From Patulibacter minatonensis DSM 18081 (GTDB taxonomy: Bacteria; Actinomycetota; Thermoleophilia; Solirubrobacterales; Solirubrobacteraceae), in assembly GCF_000519325.1 (NCBI RefSeq), contig NZ_KI912613.1, positions 3,153,432 through 3,217,431 of the forward strand: a stretch of DNA of 64,000 nucleotides, read 5' to 3'. Of the stretch, positions 25,227 to 32,613 are shown one piece after another (positions within the stretch are counted from its first letter, which is position 1; each line of letters starts with the position of its first letter). The notes under the pieces were generated by a model that was not told the origin of the DNA, searched no databases, and saw nothing but the letters and a program-made list of their open reading frames with translations. A program made the translations under genes and the position numbers.

Positions 25227-26656
25227 GGGTCGCGGGTCGCGGGGTCCGGGGGCTCCAGGTGGGGCGCGAGCCCGCGCAGCCCCGCGTCGAGCGTCCCTGG
25301 CGCCGCGAGCTCCAGGCGCAGGGCCTCCGCGTGGCCGGCGAAGCGTCGCTCCGGGTAGTCGCCGGCCGTCCCGCGGGTGCGGAGGAACGCCCAGTCGCTC
25401 GACTGCAGCGCGAGCAGCTCGCGCCACGCGCGCGGCGTCGCCCGAGGTCCGGCGGCCAGCACGTCGAGCTCCAGCCGGCGGGCCTCCCAGGCCAGCTCGG
25501 CGACGCCGGGGCCGCTCCAGGTGGAGAGGTCCCGCGGGGTGCCCCACGTCGTGGTGCGCCGCGCCGGGGCGGGGAGCGGCGGAGGACCTGCGCGCCGGGC
25601 TGCTGCTGCGGCGTCGTCGGCGTGGACGATCCGCAGGCCGCGGGCGGCGGCCTCGTCGAGCACCGCCTCCAGCCAGCCGACGCCCTCGATCCACCAGTGC
25701 CCGAGGAACTCGGTGTCGAGCGCGACGGTCGCCAGGCCGCCGTCGGCCACCCGGGCGATCGCCGCGTCGACGAACGTGGCGGCGTCGACCCGGGCGCGGC
25801 GGCCGGCACGGGCGGGGTCCCACGCGTGCCCGTCGTTGCTCCACGGCTGCAGGTGGAAGGTCGTGCGCCGGTGGGTGTCGCGGTACGGCGCCGCGGCCGG
25901 CATCGCGCCGTCCGACCAGACGAGGTCCATCAGCGCGCGGTCGATCGGCAGGAGCATCGTGCCCGCCGCGGTCGCGTAGGGCGTCAGGTGGGCGGGGGAC
26001 CCGTGGCCGAGCGGGTCGGTGAGGTCGACGCACGTGGTCCGCACCCCGTGGTCGACGAGCGCGCCGTCCAGGCGCGGGTCGTAGGCGCACTCCGGGAGCC
26101 ACAGGCCGCCGGCCCACGGACCGCGGCGCCTGCGGTGTGCGTCGATGCCCGCCCGGAGCTGGGTCGCCACACCCCCCGGGGACGCCAGGAGCGGCAGGAC
26201 GGCGTGGGTCGCGCTCGACGTCCACGACGCGTGGCGGAGCAGCGTCCCGGCGACCTCGGCGGCGTCCGCGGTCCGGCGCCGCGCGGTCCGGTAGTGCTCC
26301 CGGAGGGCCCGCAGCGACCGGGCCTCGTCCTCGTGCCCGCCGGCGAGGAAGCCGTCGATCTCCCGGCCGTAGACGTCCTCGCGGGTGTCGTCGAGGAAGG
26401 TCCGGAAGCGGTCGACGACGCCGGGCGCGAGCAGCTGGTCGGCGAGGACCGGGGTCACCGAGACCGTCAGGGCCCGGGCGCCCGCGTGCCGGTCGAGGAG
26501 CTCCCCGAGCGGCAGGTAGCAGGTGGCGGCGGCCTCCCAGAGCCACTCCTCGCCGAACGGCCAGGTGTCGAACCCCTCGACGTACGGCAGGTGCGTGTGC
26601 AGGACGATCGCGAGCGCGCCCGGACCGCCGCCGTCGCCGGGGCCGGCGCTGCTCAC
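25202..26656 (-). CDS. GH57 1,4-alpha-glucan branching enzyme
   Basis: A 484-residue family 57 glycoside hydrolase. Motifs seen: LHTHLPYV (motif 1, residues 19-26), GGLWLPECAYDP with the nucleophile E189 (motif 3), and VALDTEFLGHWWIEG with the acid/base D314 (motif 4). These match the branching-enzyme subgroup rather than amylopullulanases. The enzyme makes alpha-1,6 branches in an alpha-1,4-glucan. It starts with GTG overlapping the upstream methyltransferase stop (GTGA). A methyltransferase-GH57 pair is the arrangement of mycobacterial Rv3030-Rv3031, implicated in 6-O-methylglucose lipopolysaccharide; that assignment here is by analogy. The 3' end overlaps photolyase. Confidence 0.9.
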   Translation of the reverse strand: MSSAGPGDGGGPGALAIVLHTHLPYVEGFDTWPFGEEWLWEAAATCYLPLGELLDRHAGARALTVSVTPVLADQLLAPGVVDRFRTFLDDTREDVYGREIDGFLAGGHEDEARSLRALREHYRTARRRTADAAEVAGTLLRHASWTSSATHAVLPLLASPGGVATQLRAGIDAHRRRRGPWAGGLWLPECAYDPRLDGALVDHGVRTTCVDLTDPLGHGSPAHLTPYATAAGTMLLPIDRALMDLVWSDGAMPAAAPYRDTHRRTTFHLQPWSNDGHAWDPARAGRRARVDAATFVDAAIARVADGGLATVALDTEFLGHWWIEGVGWLEAVLDEAAARGLRIVHADDAAAAARRAGPPPLPAPARRTTTWGTPRDLSTWSGPGVAELAWEARRLELDVLAAGPRATPRAWRELLALQSSDWAFLRTRGTAGDYPERRFAGHAEALRLELAAPGTLDAGLRGLAPHLEPPDPATRDPQLSPAAR

Positions 26657-27471
26657 GGCCGGAGCACGGCCACGAAGTCGAGCGCCTCGTCCAGGTCCGC
26701 CCCGTCGTCCTCGGACCGCAGGACGAAGTCCGACGCCGCGATCGCGGGGGTGAAGCGGTCGTAGAACGGCTTCGTGATCCGCAGGCCCTTGTGGATGCGG
26801 TCCCACGCGGCGTGCTCGAGCGCCCAGGCGTGGAGCTTCAGCTTGCGCGCGTGGTAGAGCCCGAGGAGCTCGACGGACCCGAAGTGGCGCTCCAGGAGCT
26901 CGCGGTACTCGCCGGCGCGGTACTCCTTGACGTGCCACGGGTTCTCCGACTTCTCGGCGCCGGGGGGCGCGAGGGTCAGGAGGTTCGGGGTCGAGACGTA
27001 CGCCTCGCCGCCCGGGCGGAGCAGGCCCCTGAACCGCTCGAGGATCGCGTCGGGGTCCTGGACGTGCTCGATCGTCTGCAGGAAGACGAGGACGTCGCAC
27101 GGCTCGTCGAACGTCTCGACCAGCGTGCGGACGAAGCGGGTGCGGTCGTCGGTGTAGCGCAGCCGGGCGTGCTCGAAGGCCTCGGGGTTGGCGTCGACGC
27201 CGACCGCCTCGGCGGCCACGCGGCCGAGCACGGCGGTGCCGTAGCCCTCGCCGCACGCCAGGTCGACGACCTGCTGCGGGCCGCCGCCGGTCGGGCCCGC
27301 GACGGTGCGCTCCTCGACCCGCGCCGCGATCCACTCGTAGACGACGAGGTGCCGCCGGTACCAGTAGTTCTCCTCCGGCACGTCGGGCAGCGTCCGCTCG
27401 CCCGTCAGCGACAGCGGGGGCACGCCCTCGGGCTGGTCCCGCTGGACGTACAGGGGCGGCGCGTCGCTCAT
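26653..27471 (-). CDS. SAM-dependent methyltransferase (Rv3030-like)
   Basis: A 272-residue class I methyltransferase. SAM-binding motif I is VVDLACGEGYGTAVL, with AVGVDANPE as motif II and FLQTIEHVQDPDAIL plus LRPGGEAYVSTPN further on. The lead-in LTGERTLPDVPEENYWYRRH is, from memory, very like mycobacterial Rv3030, which sits beside the GH57 gene Rv3031. I infer O-methylation of a polysaccharide made with the downstream branching enzyme. -10 TAGATT (minus strand, 27481-27486) ends nine bases before the ATG: leaderless. Confidence 0.85.
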   Translation of the reverse strand: MSDAPPLYVQRDQPEGVPPLSLTGERTLPDVPEENYWYRRHLVVYEWIAARVEERTVAGPTGGGPQQVVDLACGEGYGTAVLGRVAAEAVGVDANPEAFEHARLRYTDDRTRFVRTLVETFDEPCDVLVFLQTIEHVQDPDAILERFRGLLRPGGEAYVSTPNLLTLAPPGAEKSENPWHVKEYRAGEYRELLERHFGSVELLGLYHARKLKLHAWALEHAAWDRIHKGLRITKPFYDRFTPAIAASDFVLRSEDDGADLDEALDFVAVLRP

Positions 27472-27533
27472 CGGCCCGGGAATCTACGGGACGGCCGTCG
27501 CCCGCCGCCGCGCCCGTCCCCGGGGCGGGCGCG

Positions 27534-27539
27534 TAGACT
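27534..27539 (+). promoter_or_regulatory. -10 box TAGACT of the second methyltransferase gene
   Basis: TAGACT ends ten bases before the ATG at 27550. It shares a 78-base divergent region with the minus-strand box AATCTA at 27481-27486. No Shine-Dalgarno. Confidence 0.45.
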
Positions 27540-27549
27540 GCGGCGGCCC

Positions 27550-28491
27550 ATGAGTCCCTTTCCTACCACTGGTAGTGCCGCGGCCGAGCCGGAGGTCGCC
27601 GAGCAGATCCGCGACGTCAACACCCGGTACCACGACGGCGCCGCCGCGCAGTACGACGCGAAGTGGGGCATCGACTGGGGCGAGGTCGGCGCCGACCAGA
27701 TCCGTCAGAAGCTCGAGAAGCTCCTCGGCCGCCCCCTGCCGACGTTCGGCCGCTCGCTCGAGATCGGCGCCGGGACCGGCTACTTCACGCTCCACATGCT
27801 GAAGGCGGGGATCGTCCGGGAGGCCGTCGCCACCGACATCTCGCCGGGCATGATCGCGGTGCTCGACGAGAACGCCCGCACGCTTGGGCTGCAGGTCGAG
27901 TCGCTCGTCGCCGACGCCGAGAAGCTGCCCTTCGACGACGCGTCCTTCGACCTCGTCCTCGGCCACGCGGTCCTGCACCACATCCCGGACCTGGCCGCCG
28001 CCTTCGCGGAGTTCCACCGCGTCCTGCGCCCCGGCGGCGTCATCCTCTTCGCGGGCGAGCCGTCCCGCACGGGCGACCGGATCGCCGTCGTGCCCAAGCG
28101 CGCCGCGCACCGCGTGTCGCCGCTCTGGCGCCGGGCGATCAAGGCCCGCCCGGCCGAGCACGGCCACGACGACGGCGGCGCCGAGAACCACGCGCTCGAG
28201 TCCCAGGTCGACGTCCACGCCTTCGTGCCGGCCGAGCTGCGCGCCCCGATCGACGCCGCGGGCTTCGAGAAGGTCGACGTGCGGGGCGAGGAGCTGGCGG
28301 CCAACTGGTTCGGCTGGTTCAACCGCGGCCTCGAGGCCTCCGCGCGCGACGAGGACGTCCCGTGGGGCTGGAAGATGTACGCCTTCAAGGGCTACCTCTT
28401 CTTCCAGAAGGTCGACCGCCGGCTGCTCGAGGGGCGGCTGCCGGCGGGGATCTTCTACAACCTCATGGTCACGGCGCGGAAGCGCGGCTGA
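27550..28491 (+). CDS. SAM-dependent class I methyltransferase
   Basis: A 313-residue methyltransferase of the Methyltransf_11/UbiE-like type. Motif I is SLEIGAGTGYFTLHML, followed by ATDISPGMI, DAEKLPFDDASFDLV and LGHAVLHHIPDLAAAFAEFHRVLRPGGV. A C-terminal region of about 90 residues after the Rossmann fold (NWFGWFNRGLEASARDED, FKGYLFFQKVDRRLL) is probably the substrate lid. It is divergent from the Rv3030-like methyltransferase, so it may act on the same glycan or a lipid, but no substrate can be read from the sequence. Confidence 0.85.
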   Translation: MSPFPTTGSAAAEPEVAEQIRDVNTRYHDGAAAQYDAKWGIDWGEVGADQIRQKLEKLLGRPLPTFGRSLEIGAGTGYFTLHMLKAGIVREAVATDISPGMIAVLDENARTLGLQVESLVADAEKLPFDDASFDLVLGHAVLHHIPDLAAAFAEFHRVLRPGGVILFAGEPSRTGDRIAVVPKRAAHRVSPLWRRAIKARPAEHGHDDGGAENHALESQVDVHAFVPAELRAPIDAAGFEKVDVRGEELAANWFGWFNRGLEASARDEDVPWGWKMYAFKGYLFFQKVDRRLLEGRLPAGIFYNLMVTARKRG

Positions 28492-28512
28492 CGGGCCGGG
28501 CCGGACGCGCGC

Positions 28513-28535
28513 GGGCCCGGCGAAGCGCCGGGCCC
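28513..28535. terminator. Strong hairpin between convergent genes
   Basis: GGGCCCGGCG, loop AAG, CGCCGGGCCC: ten perfect pairs between the methyltransferase (ending 28491) and the secreted unknown gene (ending 28587). The tail is GT-rich rather than T-rich. Probably serves both strands. Confidence 0.65.
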
Positions 28536-28586
28536 GTGTGTGGTCCTCTCGGTGCGGACCGCCGTCCCGTCCGCGCCGGCGGGGAC

Positions 28587-29996
28587 TCAGCCGGCCGGGT
28601 CCTTGGCGCTGGTCCCGTAGGAATCGGGGGCGATCAGGTTCGGCAGCGGGTTGGCGCCCATGCCGTCGCGGTCGCAGTCGCTCCCGCCGTCGGACCGGCT
28701 GTCGCAGCTGAGATCCGACGCGATGTCGAGGGCCGCGATTCCTCCGCCCGGATCCACGATGCCGGTGTTGATCTTGTCGACGAACTTCGCGTCGATCGAC
28801 CGGTCGAAGGCCCAGTGGTGGATCTTGCGCAGGAAGATCGTCTTCGCGCCCGATCCGCCGGCCTTCGGGTAGTAGTACGCCTCGGTGGCGGGGTAGCCGT
28901 TGCCGTCGGTGTGGACCTTGAAGCTGCCGTCGGAGTTCTGCTTGATCGTGACCTTCACGTCGACGCTCCAGGCACCGATCCCGATCGAGTTCGTGACGGA
29001 GTTCAGCAGGGAGACCTTCGCGTACACGGTGTCGGTCTTGGCGGAGCCGTAGATCGACGCGGTGTTGTCGTACCGCGCGTGGAAGTCGGTGCTGGTCACG
29101 TACTTCTCGGCGGACTTGTTGGTGATCGGCAGCGCGGCGTGCGTCGAGCCACCCTGGAGTCCCTCGGGGAGCGGGTACTTGTGCGGCCAGTAGAAGCCGC
29201 CGGTGATGCGCGACGGACCCGGCAGGTCCTTGTACTTCAGTCCCCAGAAGTTCTTCGGGAACGAGTCCGCGATGTGCGTCGGGTCCACGTTCAGCGAGAC
29301 CTCGCCGGTCTCGGTGTCCCAGAACAACGACGCCCGGGACGGCACGCCCGACGACGGCACGCTGTTCCAGCCGCGGCCGTCGCCCTTCAACAGCCGGCCA
29401 CCGGCCTGGCTGTTCGGGATGAAGAAGCGGAACATCACCACGCCGGCCTTCCCGGTCTTCGCCGGGGTGCGCTCGACGATGCGCTTCGTGTCGGCCGGGA
29501 GCGGCCCGAAGCCCGTGCTGCGCGCCAGGTCCCAGAGGCCGCTGACCTCCGGGGTCGACGGCGGCGTCGGCGGCTGCGGCGTGGTCGGCGGCTGCTGGCC
29601 CGGACCGCACTTCGGCACGCCCTTCAGCGCACCGTCGGTGTACGTCTTCAGCAGCTGGTCGGGGACGTAGTAGCTCCCGACCTTGTCCCAGAGCTTCGAG
29701 CCGTACGCCATCTGCCCGGTCGTCTGGCAGGTGATCCGGACCCAGCTGCCCTTCTTGACGTAGTTCACCTTCGCGCGCGGCTCGAGCTGCGGCGCGGTGC
29801 GGCCGTCGATGTCGGCCTTCGCGAGGTAGGCGTTGGTCGCTTTCCACGGCTCGAGCGACGTGACGTGGGCGGCTGAGGCCGCGGCGGGCGCCAGCAGCGA
29901 CGCGGCACCGACGGCGGCGGTGATGCCGAGGCCGATGGTGCGGCGGGCGGTCCGGCGACGGGGCGCCTGGAGTGGGGTGGACGGAGTGACGGACAC
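28587..29996 (-). CDS. Secreted protein of unknown function
   Basis: A 469-residue exported protein. An N-terminal signal (RRRTARRTIGLGITAAVGAA then LLAPAAASAAH) begins with several Arg and may use Tat or Sec. Residues about 48-130 look like an SH3-type module (VKKGSWVRITCQTTGQMA, DKVGSYYVPDQLLKTY) with a likely disulphide. A Pro/Thr-rich linker (133-148) leads to a roughly 300-residue C-terminal domain I cannot name. The latter contains DLARSTGFGPLPADTKRIVE and many aromatic residues, and ends in a Cys-containing Asp-rich stretch. The start is GTG with GAGGAG seven bases upstream. A three-half-site inverted repeat lies about 95 bases upstream. Cell-wall binding is possible. Confidence 0.65.
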   Translation of the reverse strand: MSVTPSTPLQAPRRRTARRTIGLGITAAVGAASLLAPAAASAAHVTSLEPWKATNAYLAKADIDGRTAPQLEPRAKVNYVKKGSWVRITCQTTGQMAYGSKLWDKVGSYYVPDQLLKTYTDGALKGVPKCGPGQQPPTTPQPPTPPSTPEVSGLWDLARSTGFGPLPADTKRIVERTPAKTGKAGVVMFRFFIPNSQAGGRLLKGDGRGWNSVPSSGVPSRASLFWDTETGEVSLNVDPTHIADSFPKNFWGLKYKDLPGPSRITGGFYWPHKYPLPEGLQGGSTHAALPITNKSAEKYVTSTDFHARYDNTASIYGSAKTDTVYAKVSLLNSVTNSIGIGAWSVDVKVTIKQNSDGSFKVHTDGNGYPATEAYYYPKAGGSGAKTIFLRKIHHWAFDRSIDAKFVDKINTGIVDPGGGIAALDIASDLSCDSRSDGGSDCDRDGMGANPLPNLIAPDSYGTSAKDPAG

Positions 29997-30089
29997 GGGG
30001 TGGCTCCTCGGGGAAGGACGACCGGGGAGGCCGTCTGGTGGAGCCAGGCTGACAGCGCAGACCTCCGACGGAGCGGCCTCCTCAGGAAC

Positions 30090-30119
30090 CTCTCACGGGT
30101 CGTGAGACGCTCGTGAGAG
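30090..30119. promoter_or_regulatory. Triple CGTGAG half-site element, candidate operator
   Basis: CTCTCACG at 30090-30097, CGTGAG at 30101-30106 and CGTGAGAG at 30112-30119. The outer copies form an eight-base perfect inverted repeat and the middle one is a direct repeat of the third. It lies in the promoter region of the secreted unknown gene; the rest of this 187-base gap holds nothing I recognise. Confidence 0.5.
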
Positions 30120-30183
30120 CCGGTGTCTGCACGACGCCGGAAGTCGTCCGGTGGGTATGAGGAGCGGCCCCGCGTCGGGGTCG

Positions 30184-31080
30184 TCAGTCCGCGCCCGCGG
30201 AGCCCGGTTCGCGGGCGTCCTCGGGCACGGGCAGGCCGTACCGGCGGGCGTGCTCGCGGATCAGGCGGCGCCGGTCGGCGTCCGGCAGCGGGACGTCGTG
30301 CGGATCGGCCCAGACCATCCGCTCGGGGGCGTCGCGCATCCGGACGACCCGGGCGGGGACGCCGGCCGCGACCGCGTTGGTCGGCACGTCCTTCGTGACG
30401 ACGGCATAGGTGCCGATCACCGCGTTGTCCCCGACCGTGGCGCCGCGCAGCACGGACGCGCCGTACCCCACCCAGACGTTGTGGCCGACCGTCACCGGTC
30501 GCGTGTAGATGCCCTGGGCGCGGATCGGGGCGTCGGTCCAGGCGACGGAGTGGTCGAAGTCGATGAACATCGAGCGGTCGGCGATGATGCACTCGCGGCC
30601 GATCGAGATCCGCTCGTAGGTGGAGAGCGTGCACTCCTGGCCGATGACGCTCTTGCTGCCGATCACGATCTCGCCCTCGTGGCAGCGGACCTTCGTGTCG
30701 TCGCCGATCCAGCTCCAGCGGCCCAGGCGGACGACGGCGTCCGGCCCGAGCTCGAAGTGCACGCCCGAGCAGATGAACGCCGGCCCGTCGAACTGGATCC
30801 GCTCCCGGTACTTCAGCTTCAGCCGCAGGGCCCGCGCGAAGAGGATCCAGTAGCGCCAGCCGAGCATCCGGTGCGTCCGGGCGTGCCGCAGCAGGTGCAG
30901 CAGGCCGCCGCGGGCGGGGGCCGGCGGCCGGCGGATGTCGGGCGCCGGACCGGGGCCCGCGCGGTCCGGCCCGTGGTCGGTCCCGGGCGCCGCGGCCGTC
31001 TCCGGCACGTCCTCGTGCCCGGACGTGGGCTCCTCAGGAGCGTCGCCGGCGCGGCGGGCGGGGGTGGAGTCGGTCGCCAC
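30184..31080 (-). CDS. Hexapeptide-repeat (left-handed beta-helix) acyltransferase
   Basis: A 298-residue protein. About 55 disordered residues are followed by a helical segment (HARTHRMLGWRYWILFARAL) and then a left-handed beta-helix with repeated [LIV]G-x4 turns. It contains VRLGRWSWIGDDTKVRCHEG, VIGQECTLS, FIDFDHSVAW, VGHNVWVGYGASVLRG and VGDNAVIGTYAVVTKDVP. These are sugar O-acyl/acetyltransferases acting on the catalytic His in the FDHS/GHNVW region. From memory the sequence resembles mycobacterial Rv3034c, a neighbour of the methylglucose lipopolysaccharide genes, which fits the nearby GH57 and methyltransferase genes. -10 TAGGCT (minus strand, 31087-31092) ends six bases before the GTG. 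Confidence 0.85.
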   Translation of the reverse strand: MATDSTPARRAGDAPEEPTSGHEDVPETAAAPGTDHGPDRAGPGPAPDIRRPPAPARGGLLHLLRHARTHRMLGWRYWILFARALRLKLKYRERIQFDGPAFICSGVHFELGPDAVVRLGRWSWIGDDTKVRCHEGEIVIGSKSVIGQECTLSTYERISIGRECIIADRSMFIDFDHSVAWTDAPIRAQGIYTRPVTVGHNVWVGYGASVLRGATVGDNAVIGTYAVVTKDVPTNAVAAGVPARVVRMRDAPERMVWADPHDVPLPDADRRRLIREHARRYGLPVPEDAREPGSAGAD

Positions 31081-31148
31081 GGACCAAGCCTAGGCCCGCG
31101 ACGTCCGGCGCGTCGTCCGAGCCCGGGGTGCGTCCGTCACGCGGTCGC

Positions 31149-32522
31149 TCACCGCCGGATCTCCGGGAGGACGCGCGCGGCGCCGGCCCACGGCAGCGCC
31201 CCGCGCTGCGGGTCGGTGGCCGCGCCGCCGTCCAGGACGCCCGCCCCGAGCAGCCAGAGGGTGCCGACGAGCGTCAGCGCCGCCAGGCCGGCCCCCGCGC
31301 GCGGCACGCGCTGCCAGGCCCAGCCGACGGTCGCGGCCACCACCGGCAGCGCCGCCGCGGCCCCGGCCCCGCCGAGCCAGTTCGTCGCCGGCCAGGGCGA
31401 GAGGATCGCGTAGGGCACGGTGGCGGCGACGAGGACGAGGAGCAGGAAGAGCACGCTGACCTCGACGTGGATCTCGTCGGCGAAGACGCGGAACAGCCGC
31501 GACCGCCGCCAGTGGACGAGGCGCCAGACGGCGACGCCGACGAGCCCGAGCACGGGCGCCCACCGCAGCAGCCCGAAGTCGCGGTCGACGAGGAGCCCGA
31601 CGGGCGAGACGACGATCCGCCGGGCGACGTCCCACGCCCCGTCGAAGAACATCGGCAGCGACCAGCCGACCTGCGGGGCCCACGGCGTCGGTCCCCCGTA
31701 GATGCGGTCGTTGACCGTCAGCAGGATGAACGCCGAGAGCAGGAGGACCTCGAGCGCGAGGTACCCCATGAGTCCCCGGCGCCGGCGACGCATCCAGCGG
31801 GTCAGCGCCGCGGCGACCACGAGGGCCGCGGGGGCGAGGGGCAGCCAGATCCACGGGACCAGCGCGCAGAGGGTCGCGCACGCCAGCGCCGCGCCCGTCC
31901 GGGGGTGGTCGCGGACGGCGAGCGCCGCGGAGACCGCCCCGGTCAGGAGCAGCGCGGTCGGCGCGGTCGGCCCGATCTGCGTGGCACCGAGGACGATCGG
32001 GGGCGACAGCGCGACGACCACCACGCCGCGGGTCGCCCACGGGTCCGGGACGATCCGACGGGCCAGGCCGAGGGCCAGCACGAACGCCGCGGCGAGGAGT
32101 CCGGCGCACCAGAGCTGCACGGCGAGCGGTCCGCCGATCCCGGTGGTGCGGCCGACCCAGTAGGCCGGGGCGAGCACGGCGCCGAGGCCCAGGCCGCTCG
32201 GCTCGACGAAGCCGCCGGGGGCGAGTGGCGGACCCTCGCGGCCGCGCTCGTCCCGCCGCACGGCGACGTTGTTGGCGAGGGCCGCCCCGGGGCGCACCCC
32301 GGCGATGCCGCCCCAGTGCTCGTAGGGCCGGGCGATGTACTCGTCGAGGAGGTCGATGTCCCGGTCGGTGACGATCGAGTGGGCGACGAGCAGCCGGTGC
32401 GCCTCCGTCTGCGACAGGTCGCGTCCCGGTGCCGCGGGGAGCGTCAGGCCCGCCGCGTAGACGGCGACCAGGCCGGCCCACAGCAGGAGCAGGCGGAGGG
32501 GACGGGGGAGGGTCGAGATCAC
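31149..32522 (-). CDS. Polytopic membrane protein, glycosyltransferase-like
   Basis: A 457-residue membrane protein with about 10 hydrophobic segments (for example LLLLWAGLVAVYAAGLTL near the N-terminus and LMGYLALEVLLLSAFILL mid-protein). The first extracytoplasmic loop holds SQTEAHRLLVAHSIVTDRDI and GGIAGVRPGAALANN. The topology, with a large first loop after helix 1 carrying acidic residues, resembles GT-C glycosyltransferases, but I see no clear DXD/DE motif, so this is only a suggestion. The start is GTG. It stands 68 bases upstream of the acyltransferase gene on the same strand. A TAGCGT box lies about 40 bases before the start. Confidence 0.6.
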   Translation of the reverse strand: MISTLPRPLRLLLLWAGLVAVYAAGLTLPAAPGRDLSQTEAHRLLVAHSIVTDRDIDLLDEYIARPYEHWGGIAGVRPGAALANNVAVRRDERGREGPPLAPGGFVEPSGLGLGAVLAPAYWVGRTTGIGGPLAVQLWCAGLLAAAFVLALGLARRIVPDPWATRGVVVVALSPPIVLGATQIGPTAPTALLLTGAVSAALAVRDHPRTGAALACATLCALVPWIWLPLAPAALVVAAALTRWMRRRRRGLMGYLALEVLLLSAFILLTVNDRIYGGPTPWAPQVGWSLPMFFDGAWDVARRIVVSPVGLLVDRDFGLLRWAPVLGLVGVAVWRLVHWRRSRLFRVFADEIHVEVSVLFLLLVLVAATVPYAILSPWPATNWLGGAGAAAALPVVAATVGWAWQRVPRAGAGLAALTLVGTLWLLGAGVLDGGAATDPQRGALPWAGAARVLPEIRR

Positions 32523-32613
32523 GGCGGGCGTGCCGCCCGTGGGCCCGGGGGCAGGCCCGCACGCTAGCGGTCCGCCCCCGTCCGGACGCCGCGCCCGCGC
32601 CGCGGGCCGCGGC

